From the NCBI GenBank assembly GCA_035316325.1, contig DATHJB010000216.1:48531-112530 (forward strand): DNA of 64,000 nt. The letters run 5' to 3'. The notes under the pieces were generated by a model. It saw only the letters and a list, made by a program, of their open reading frames with translations. It did not search any database and had not been told where the DNA came from. The first letter of the stretch is position 1, and every line of letters begins with the position of its first letter. Shown here piece after piece: positions 57,639-64,000 of this stretch. The translations under genes and the position numbers were made by a program. This stretch comes from Acidimicrobiales bacterium. GTDB taxonomy: Bacteria > Actinomycetota > Acidimicrobiia > Acidimicrobiales > VFJN01.

Positions 57639-59837
57639 ATGACGTCGGGCGTGGCGCCGAGCCTCGTCGTGTCGCCCGAGCGGCGGCGGGTCGGGGTGGC
57701 GCTGGTGGCCGTCATGGCGGCGATCGCGGCCTCGCAGTGGCACGTCGTGTTCGGCTGGCGGGGGGCGGCGCCGCTGGTGCCGGTGGCGGTCGTGGCGGTG
57801 GGCGTGACGTTGGCGGCGGGGAGCCCCCGGCGGTCGCTGGCGTTCACCGGGGCGGTGTCGCTGGGTGTGCTCGTCGTGGTGCTGGCCGGGCTGGGGCGGG
57901 AACCGTCGCCGGCCGGGATCGTCGACGGCCTGGTCAACGGCTGGTCGCGCATCGTCAGCACCACGCTGGCGGTGCCGACCGACGAGGGCCGCATCCTCCT
58001 GCCGGCGGCCGTGGTGTGGCTGGCCGGGTTCGTCGGGGCCGAGTCGGCGCTGCGGTTGCGGCGCTGGCCGGCCGTCGCCGCCGTGCCGCCGCTGCTGGCC
58101 TACGGGGCGGCGCTGCCGTTCGGTGGGGGCGGCGGTGGCGCCGGGTGGGCAGTGGCGCTGCTGGTGGCGGGGCTGGCGACCGTGCGGGTGCTCTCGCCGC
58201 CGACCCCGACCGAGCCGGCGGCGACCGGTGCCGGCGGGGGCATGGGCGCCCAGCTGCCTCGGCGGGTCGCGGGGATGGTCGTCTTCCTGGGAGTGGCCGC
58301 GGCTGTCGGGCTGCTGGTGGGCGCCGGGCGACCGGTCCTCGACGGCGCCGACCCCTACGACCCCCGGGCCGACCAGCGACCGCCGCTCGACGACGTCGTC
58401 ACGATCGACCCGCTGTCGCTGCTCGCCGGCTGGGCGCTCGACCGTGAGGACCCCGTGCTGTTCACCGCAGACGGCCCGGCCGCCGACCGCTGGCGCCTGG
58501 CCGTGCTCGACCGCTACGACCCGGCGTCGGGGTGGTCGAGCCGGGCCCGCTACGTGGCGGCCGGCAGCCGGGTGCCGGAGCCGGACGTCCCCGACACGAC
58601 CCGGGCGTCGGGGCCGCCGGTGGAGCGGACCGTGACGGTCGGCGAGCTCGACGGCATCTGGCTGCCGACCACCGGGCGGCCCGCGGGGGTCGACGGGCCC
58701 GAGGTCCACGTCGACCCCTCGTCGACGATGCTGGTCACCGGCGATGGGCTGGCCCGGGGGCAGCGCTACCGGCTGACGTCCGACCCCGGCCGGGTGTCGG
58801 AGGACTGCTCGTCGGCGGGGTTGCCGGTCGCTCCGCCGCCCACCGGCGACGACGCCGCGCTCACCGGCGAGATCGTGGCCTACGCCACCGGCATCACCCG
58901 GGGGGCGACGTCGCAGTGCGCCCAGGCCGAGCTGATCGAGCAGTACCTGCGCAGCGACAACTTCACCTTCAGCGCCGAGGCCCCGTCGGGAGCGACGCTG
59001 GCCCGGACCATCGAGCTGCTGCAGGTGGGTGAGGATCCCTCGGCCGGCACGTCCGAGCAGTTCGCCACGGCGTTCGCCCTGCTGGCCCGGGCCTCGGGGA
59101 TGGATGCCCGGGTGGCGGTGGGGTTCCGGCCGGGCGAGGCCGCGGACGACGTCCACCGGGTGCACGCCTCGGACGCCTACGCCTGGGTCGAGGTGCGCTT
59201 CGGGCGGCTCGGCTGGGTGTCGTTCGACCCGACGCCCGGCAGCGGCGACGAGGAGTCGCGCTCCGAGACCTCCACCCCGCCGGTCACGCCGTCGCCCAAC
59301 ACCACCGCAGCGCCGGTCACCACGGCTCCGGTCCCGGCGACGCTGCCCACGACCACCACGACGGTGGCGCGGGACTCGGCGGCTTCCGGGGAGTCCGCGG
59401 GTGGGTTCGACCCGGTGGTCCTGGCGGTTGGTGTGCTGGCTGGGCTGGTCGCCTTGGTCGCGGTCGCCATCGCCGTGGTGCGCCGGCGGCGACGGGCGGC
59501 CCGGCGTCGAGCGGTGGCCGCGGCCGACCGGGTGATCGGGGCGTGGCGGCAGTGCCTGGTGGAGCTGCGCGACGGCGGCCTCCCGCTGGAGGAGGCCAAC
59601 ACGGTGGGCGACTACGTGGCGGCGACCCGCCGGGTGCTGGGCCCCGAGCTGGCCGACGAGCTCGACTCGGTCGCTCGCCTGGCCAACCGGGCCCTCTTCA
59701 GCGGCCGCGCCACCGACGAGGACGCCGTCCAGGCCTGGCGCTCGACCGATGCGCTGGCCGCGGCCCTGGTTGCCCGTCGCTCCCCGACAGCCCGCGCCCG
59801 CCACGCCTTCGACGTGCGCGCGCTGGCCCGCTCGTAG
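57639..59837 (+). CDS. Transglutaminase-fold membrane protein (TgpA-like) without catalytic Cys/His
   Basis: A 732-residue protein: an N-terminal set of membrane helices (about residues 17-215), an extracytoplasmic region with the transglutaminase-like core (about 430-530), a Thr/Pro-rich stalk, a C-terminal helix (about 590-612) and a DUF4129-like cytoplasmic tail. This is the architecture of TgpA-like partners of MoxR and DUF58. The core reads GTSEQFATAFALLARASGMDARVAVGF: the usual G-x-C has Ser472. It also has ASDAYAWVEV, where the usual catalytic His is Tyr514; the Asp in FDPTPG remains. It is probably a catalytically dead structural or sensor version. Confidence 0.85.
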   Translation: MTSGVAPSLVVSPERRRVGVALVAVMAAIAASQWHVVFGWRGAAPLVPVAVVAVGVTLAAGSPRRSLAFTGAVSLGVLVVVLAGLGREPSPAGIVDGLVNGWSRIVSTTLAVPTDEGRILLPAAVVWLAGFVGAESALRLRRWPAVAAVPPLLAYGAALPFGGGGGGAGWAVALLVAGLATVRVLSPPTPTEPAATGAGGGMGAQLPRRVAGMVVFLGVAAAVGLLVGAGRPVLDGADPYDPRADQRPPLDDVVTIDPLSLLAGWALDREDPVLFTADGPAADRWRLAVLDRYDPASGWSSRARYVAAGSRVPEPDVPDTTRASGPPVERTVTVGELDGIWLPTTGRPAGVDGPEVHVDPSSTMLVTGDGLARGQRYRLTSDPGRVSEDCSSAGLPVAPPPTGDDAALTGEIVAYATGITRGATSQCAQAELIEQYLRSDNFTFSAEAPSGATLARTIELLQVGEDPSAGTSEQFATAFALLARASGMDARVAVGFRPGEAADDVHRVHASDAYAWVEVRFGRLGWVSFDPTPGSGDEESRSETSTPPVTPSPNTTAAPVTTAPVPATLPTTTTTVARDSAASGESAGGFDPVVLAVGVLAGLVALVAVAIAVVRRRRRAARRRAVAAADRVIGAWRQCLVELRDGGLPLEEANTVGDYVAATRRVLGPELADELDSVARLANRALFSGRATDEDAVQAWRSTDALAAALVARRSPTARARHAFDVRALARS

Positions 59838-59844
59838 CGCCCGA

Positions 59845-59897
59845 CCGAAATTGCGTGGCGGGCGGCGCCTATAGGGCCCCCAGCCACGCACTTTCGG
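59845..59897. repeat. 53-bp hairpin element, CCGAAAT type
   Basis: CCGAAATTGCGTGGC (59845-59859) pairs with GCCACGCACTTTCGG (59883-59897), one mismatch in 15, with a 23-nt loop. It has the same length and CCGAAA...TTTCGG ends as the elements at 23129 and 38560, and a left arm like the 22439 element. It lies between convergent genes and may act as a bidirectional terminator. Confidence 0.7.
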
Positions 59898-59903
59898 GGT
59901 GGG

Positions 59904-62654
59904 TCACCAGGTGAAGCGGACAGCGGTGAGGCCGCCGGCCGACGCCCAGATCTGGCGGCCGGGGTAGCCGAAGAAGCAGATCTCGGAAGTCGAGTTGCCG
60001 TTGGCGTTGGTCGTCACCTGGTAGCTCGCGAACGGTGACGACTGCGACTCGTGGCACTGGATCGTCACCCGGGTGTTGGGGGCGTAGTTGCTCAACGTCA
60101 CCCGCAGGTAGGCGCAGCTCGAGTGGGAGCACTCGCCATCCGCCGGCCGCGCCCGCCCCCGAGCGACGGTGATGCCCCGCGGAGGTGGCGGCGGAGGGTC
60201 GGTCCGCACGGTCACGGGCGCGGACTGGACCGGGCCGAAGCGGTTCGAGGCCCTGGTCACGAGGGTGTAGTTGGTGGAGTAGGCACCGGCGAGGGTCCGG
60301 TTGCTGAACGACTGGCAATCGCCCGGCCCCCAGATCGGCGTCCCGTTCGCCAACACCTCGCAGGTCGCGGCGCCGCTGTTGTGGCCGTCGAACGTCAGCG
60401 ACCAGGTGACCGTGGTGCCGCTCGCGGTGGCGTTCATCGTCACCGTGGCCTGGCGGCCGGGAGTGCCGGGGACCACCGACTCGGCGCCGGGCGTGAGGGT
60501 CTGGCCGTTGGCCGTGGTGATCGCCCGGATCGAGACGTTGTAGGTCCTGCCGTTCTCCAGGCCGGGGAAGGTCACGGTCGTGCCGGCGACGTTCTGCGAG
60601 CCGGCGTCGCCGGTGACCTCGTAATGAACCAGGGTGCCGCCGTTGAGCGCCGGCGCCGTCCACGTGATCGTGAGGTTGCCGTCGGCCTCGGCCGCCGCCG
60701 GCGAACCCGGTGCGTCGGCCGGAGCGGCGAGGGTCAGGGCGCCGGACGGGGCCGACTGCTCGCTGGTGTTGCCGCGGCCGTTGAGGGCGCTGACCGTGAA
60801 GGTGTAGTTGCCGCCGAGGGCCAGGCCGGACGACGTGTCGACCTGCACCGACGTGCCGGTGACGCCGGTGGCCGCGGCGATGCTGCCGCCGGTGCCGTCG
60901 ACGGCGGTGACCGTGTACGACTCGATCGCGCTGGCGCCGTTGGCGTCGGCAGCCTCCCAGGCCACGGCGATGGTGCCGTCGAGCCCACCGGTGGCGGTGA
61001 CGCCCGCGGGCGCCGAGGGGACGTTGCCGTCGGGCGTGACCGGGTTCGACGCCGTCGCCGGGCCGAAGCCCACCTCGTTGGACGCCCGGACCGTGAACAC
61101 GTAGGTCGCCCCGTTGCGGAGGCCGTCGAACGTCGCCTGGAGCTGCGTGCCGGGGAACGTCTGCAGGCCCGGCTCACCGCCCGAGGCACCGCCCGTGGGC
61201 TCCCACTCCACCTCGTAGCTCTCGACGGGTGCGCCGTTCGGGGGCGCGGCACCCCAGGCCAACGTGACCTGGCGGTCGCCGCCGGTGCCCGTCACCGAGG
61301 GCGGGGCGCCCGGCGCGGTGGGCTCCGCGGGTGGAGGAGGTGGCGGCGGGGCGGGGGTCTCGGGGCCGGTGCCGGGCTGCGGGGGTGGCGGCCCGGTGGC
61401 GTCCGGGGCCGGGGGAGTGGGTGCCGGCGGAGGGGGCGGGGGTGCCGGCGGGGCCAGCACGGCCTCCTCGTCCTTGTTGGAGGGCACGTCGCGGGAACCT
61501 TTGTCGACCCGGCGGAAGCTGTCGTCGTTGGGGCCGAGGACGAAGGCGTCGTCGCTGTCGGGGTCGTCGACCCAGAGGCGGCCGCCCTCCACCCGGACGG
61601 AGAACCGCCCGGACTTGGCGCCGCCGACCCGGATGCCGGCGCCCGCCTGCTTGCCGTCGGCGTCGAGGACGATCACCTCGCCCACGGTGAAGTCGGGCAC
61701 GAACACCCGGCCGTCGAACACCACGGGCTCGCCCAGGTCGTGGCCGGTGCGGCCCAGCGGCACCCGGCGGGCCCGGTCGTCCCGGACGATGATCAGGTCG
61801 CCGGTCTCGTTGACCGACAGCGACGTCAGCTCGCCGCTGGTGACCCGGGCGACCTGGGTGGTCTCGCCCTCCTCGAAGGGCAGACGCACGGGTTCCTGGG
61901 CGCGGCCGCCGTCGATCCGCACCAGCGCCTTGCGGGCAGCGCTCACGACCGCCGGCTTCCCGTCGAGCAGCGCCAGCGTCGTGTCCGGCCCGGCGCCGAC
62001 CCGCACGGAGTCGCCCACGTCGAGGTGCCGGCCGGTCAGACGGAGGGGGACAGCCACGCCGGCATCGGTGTCGGCCACCCAGATCTGGTCCTCGTCGTCG
62101 ACGACCGCCCGGGTGAGGTCGCTGCCCACGTCGGCCTGCGCCAGGACGTCGCCGGCCAGCGGGTCCTGCACCTCGACCACACCCTCGTTGCGGTGGACGA
62201 CCACCAGCTTGTCGCCGGCGGGGACCACGTCGAGGCCTTCGGGCTCGCCCAGCGCCCGGGCCGGCCCGACCTCCAGGTTGGCGACGTCGAGGCTGCGGAT
62301 CTCGCCGGTCGTGCGGTCGATGAGCAGGGACTGGCCGTCGACCTCCACCACCTCGAGGTCGTGGCCGGCGGTCTCCTCCACCTCGAACAGCACGTCGATC
62401 CGGGCCGACGAGCCGTTGGCGAGCATCACGAGGCCCTCGTCGGACCTGGTGAGCCACGAGCGGCCGGAGAGCAGGTCGACGATGCCGCCCTCCACCGGGG
62501 TGCCGACCATGATCGCCGAGGTCACGAGCGTGCAGATCAGCGCCAGGCCGACGGTGGCGAACCCGGCCGAGCTGGCCCGCGTGCCGCCGAAGCGGGCCTT
62601 GACCGCCTCGATCCTCCTGTGCATGGCCGCGCTGAATGACCCTGTCCTGGCCAT
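59904..62654 (-). CDS. Surface protein: beta-propeller-like region and fibronectin type III domains
   Basis: A 916-residue membrane-anchored protein. A basic N-terminus is followed by one membrane helix (about residues 30-50). Residues 55-400 form a repeat-rich beta region with propeller-like units. A Pro-rich hinge (about 402-450) leads to three or four fibronectin type III domains (for example PGAPPSVTGTGGDRQVTLAWGAAPPNG, PSAPAGVTATGGLDGTIAVAWEAAD), and a C-terminal domain with four Cys (CSHSSC, QCHES, ICFFG) that could form disulfides. It is probably exposed at the cell surface or septum. It is followed downstream by the next FnIII gene, 64 bp apart. Confidence 0.75.
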   Translation of the reverse strand: MARTGSFSAAMHRRIEAVKARFGGTRASSAGFATVGLALICTLVTSAIMVGTPVEGGIVDLLSGRSWLTRSDEGLVMLANGSSARIDVLFEVEETAGHDLEVVEVDGQSLLIDRTTGEIRSLDVANLEVGPARALGEPEGLDVVPAGDKLVVVHRNEGVVEVQDPLAGDVLAQADVGSDLTRAVVDDEDQIWVADTDAGVAVPLRLTGRHLDVGDSVRVGAGPDTTLALLDGKPAVVSAARKALVRIDGGRAQEPVRLPFEEGETTQVARVTSGELTSLSVNETGDLIIVRDDRARRVPLGRTGHDLGEPVVFDGRVFVPDFTVGEVIVLDADGKQAGAGIRVGGAKSGRFSVRVEGGRLWVDDPDSDDAFVLGPNDDSFRRVDKGSRDVPSNKDEEAVLAPPAPPPPPPAPTPPAPDATGPPPPQPGTGPETPAPPPPPPPAEPTAPGAPPSVTGTGGDRQVTLAWGAAPPNGAPVESYEVEWEPTGGASGGEPGLQTFPGTQLQATFDGLRNGATYVFTVRASNEVGFGPATASNPVTPDGNVPSAPAGVTATGGLDGTIAVAWEAADANGASAIESYTVTAVDGTGGSIAAATGVTGTSVQVDTSSGLALGGNYTFTVSALNGRGNTSEQSAPSGALTLAAPADAPGSPAAAEADGNLTITWTAPALNGGTLVHYEVTGDAGSQNVAGTTVTFPGLENGRTYNVSIRAITTANGQTLTPGAESVVPGTPGRQATVTMNATASGTTVTWSLTFDGHNSGAATCEVLANGTPIWGPGDCQSFSNRTLAGAYSTNYTLVTRASNRFGPVQSAPVTVRTDPPPPPPRGITVARGRARPADGECSHSSCAYLRVTLSNYAPNTRVTIQCHESQSSPFASYQVTTNANGNSTSEICFFGYPGRQIWASAGGLTAVRFTW

Positions 62655-62718
62655 AGGCCCCCATCATGGCGCATCGGCGGGGGTCGTCACGGTCGGGTTG
62701 CGGGTGTGCGGCCCGGCG

Positions 62719-64000
62719 TCAGGTGGATTGGGGCTCGCAGTCCCGGACGCGGGTGTCGGCGAAGGCCCGGACCATCTCCTCGTCCTGGTTCAGGCCGACG
62801 CCCAGCACCCGGAAGCAGTAGCCCTTGTCGGGGTCGAGGCCGCGGATCGTCACGTCGCTGGCGCCCCTTTCGACCTCGACGATCTCCTGGTCCTCGCCGG
62901 GGGTGCGGTACACGACGACGTAGGTGAGCCGCCCGTCGGAGTGATCGGTCCAGTGCAGGTCGACGGTGTCGCCGTAGTCGTCGGCCACCAGGTCGGTCGG
63001 CGCCAGCTCGGGGTCGACCTCCGCGGGAGGTATCGACTCCGGGATCGTGACCCCTGTGGTCTCGTCGTCGTTGGGCCCACCGCCGTCGTCGCCCCCGCCG
63101 AGCAGCTGGGCAGCGAGGACCGCCCCGACGACCACGAGCACGGCGATCACGACGACCGGCACCCACCCCGGCATGCCCTTCCTGCCCGGGGTGGCCTTCT
63201 CCACCGGCCGCGCCACCCGGCCACCCGGCCAGTCGATGGTGTGCACACCGTCCAGCGGATCGGTCGTCTCCCCGACGCCCGGGTGCACAGGCGCCTCGGG
63301 CCGCGGCCTCGGCGGGGCCTCGCGCGGGGGGACGGGGGCGGGCGGCAGCGTCGGCCACTCACCGGTGGGCGGCCCGCCGGGCGCAGGTGGCGCCGGGGCG
63401 GCCGGTGGCGTCGGGGCGGCCGGCGGGGGGAGCGGTGCCGGCGGGGGAAGGACGATCGGGGTCGGAAGCGGCTCCGGTGGCGGGAGCGGTGCCGGCGGGG
63501 GAAGGACGATCGGGTTCGGGGGCGGCTCCGGTGGCGGGAGCGGTGCCGGTGGGGGAAGGACGATCGGGTTCGGGTCCGGCGCGACCCGCCGTGGCATGGC
63601 ATTCGCCGGCGGGACGGGCGGCACGTCGTGCCGGGCGGCATACGCACTCGGCGGCGGCCAGGCAGTGGTGTCGTCCGACTGCGGCGGGGTTGGCGAGGAA
63701 TCGGTGTCGGGTGCCCCGACCGGTGGCGCGGTGACCGGTTCCGGCGCGGGGGCCGTGGTCCCTTCGGGCGGTGGGGCCGTGGCCGCAGCCGCAGTCGGGC
63801 TCGGCGCCGGTGCCGCTGGTGCCTCCGGCGGTGGCGTCGGGGCTGGAGGCGCTGTGGCCGTGGGGACCGGGGCTGCTGGAGCTGGTGTCGCCGTCGAGGT
63901 CGGTGCCGGGCGCGCAGCATCACCCTGCGACGCGGGGGAGGGGGGTGTGGCCGACGGGTCGGGGGCGTCGGCAGGTGGGGGAAGGACGGTGGCGCCGGCG
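62719..64000 (-). CDS. Pro-rich membrane protein with C-terminal fibronectin type III domain (continues beyond window)
   Basis: A minus-strand gene open to base 64000, at least 427 residues here. The visible N-terminal part is extremely Pro/Ala-rich (more than 270 residues), including three tandem copies of an 18-residue unit (63431-63592). One membrane helix follows (GWVPVVVIAVLVVVGAVLAA), then an acidic linker and an FnIII-like domain (ELAPTDLVADDYGDTVDLHWTDHSDGRLTYVVVYRT) with a C-terminal Cys pair. The Pro-rich part would be cytoplasmic and the FnIII domain outside. Low-complexity repeats make the start uncertain. Confidence 0.65.
   Translation of the reverse strand, partial: AGATVLPPPADAPDPSATPPSPASQGDAARPAPTSTATPAPAAPVPTATAPPAPTPPPEAPAAPAPSPTAAAATAPPPEGTTAPAPEPVTAPPVGAPDTDSSPTPPQSDDTTAWPPPSAYAARHDVPPVPPANAMPRRVAPDPNPIVLPPPAPLPPPEPPPNPIVLPPPAPLPPPEPLPTPIVLPPPAPLPPPAAPTPPAAPAPPAPGGPPTGEWPTLPPAPVPPREAPPRPRPEAPVHPGVGETTDPLDGVHTIDWPGGRVARPVEKATPGRKGMPGWVPVVVIAVLVVVGAVLAAQLLGGGDDGGGPNDDETTGVTIPESIPPAEVDPELAPTDLVADDYGDTVDLHWTDHSDGRLTYVVVYRTPGEDQEIVEVERGASDVTIRGLDPDKGYCFRVLGVGLNQDEEMVRAFADTRVRDCEPQST
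63431..63592. repeat. Three tandem copies of a 54-bp coding repeat
   Basis: Copies begin at 63431, 63485 and 63539 with a period of exactly 54 bp (18 codons, encoding P-I-V-L-P-P-P-A-P-L-P-P-P-E). The near identity indicates recent expansion. Confidence 0.75.

Noticed and set aside
1..64000. CRISPR array, tRNA, rRNA, insertion sequence or phage genes
   Set aside because: No spaced identical repeats, no recognisable tRNA/rRNA core sequences, no transposase or integrase motif found on either strand.

Overview
The window looks like a chromosomal segment of a very GC-rich actinobacterium. Nearly all codons end in G or C, GTG and TTG starts are common, and the gene set is actinobacterial: a DivIVA-like coiled-coil protein, an Lhr-type giant helicase, an ECF42-type sigma factor with its DGPF partner, an Erm(37)-like methyltransferase, a SARP-type regulator, and a MoxR/DUF58/transglutaminase-like operon. 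The overall style suggests an uncultured or rarely cultured lineage such as Acidimicrobiia, but that placement is an inference. I see no rRNA, tRNA, CRISPR array, transposase or phage gene.

Layout. 1-4.3 kb: a truncated permease-like gene, small lipoprotein and secreted proteins, and a Gfo/Idh oxidoreductase. 4.3-8.7 kb: an OmpR-type two-component pair with putative tandem boxes also upstream of a neighbouring secreted protein, then Hsp20, DUF4388 and pirin genes. 8.7-22.4 kb: Lhr helicase, Ser/Thr kinase, VOC protein, thioesterase-like protein, GH38 alpha-mannosidase, a lipoprotein hydrolase, a DivIVA-like protein overlapping a flavohaemoglobin-like gene, and a divergent MarR-GNAT gene over a perfect 16-bp palindrome. 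22.4-29.1 kb: Erm-like methyltransferase, ECF42 sigma/DGPF pair, a NACHT-LRR protein (candidate immune gene) and a GDP-fucose synthase-like enzyme. 29.1-31.8 kb: phytase-like esterase and mechanosensitive-channel-like protein. 31.8-38.5 kb: a tightly packed gamma-glutamyl polyamine/amine catabolic operon (GntR, permease, glutamine synthetase-like ligase, PuuD-like hydrolase, aldehyde dehydrogenase, SDR). 38.6-43.2 kb: DUF2000/AraC pair, Tat-exported M28 peptidase, PPOX-like protein, and a di-iron ferritin-like oxygenase downstream of a perfect AT-rich palindrome. 43.4-48.4 kb: a peptide/regulator locus containing a type II thioesterase lacking its nucleophile serine, a 38-codon ORF, a STAND-TPR-SARP regulator with 11-bp-period direct repeats nearby, an unknown protein and a 40-codon ORF for a possible secreted peptide. 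48.8-49.6 kb: a yybP-ykoY (Mn2+) riboswitch in front of a TMEM165/GDT1 manganese exporter. 50.5-52.5 kb: an intracellular trypsin-like protease fused to a DRGH nuclease. 55.3-59.8 kb: MoxR, DUF58 and a transglutaminase-fold protein without catalytic Cys and His. 59.9-64 kb: two fibronectin type III surface proteins, the last running off the edge.

Beyond the genes, two families of fixed-length hairpin repeats stand out. One is 53 bp long (four copies, two of them clearly homologous). The other is a 99-bp nested double hairpin (two copies with identical geometry). Together with the NACHT-LRR gene, the protease-nuclease fusion and the SARP/peptide locus, these are the most promising undescribed material in the window. 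All functional assignments come from reading the sequence; no search was run.
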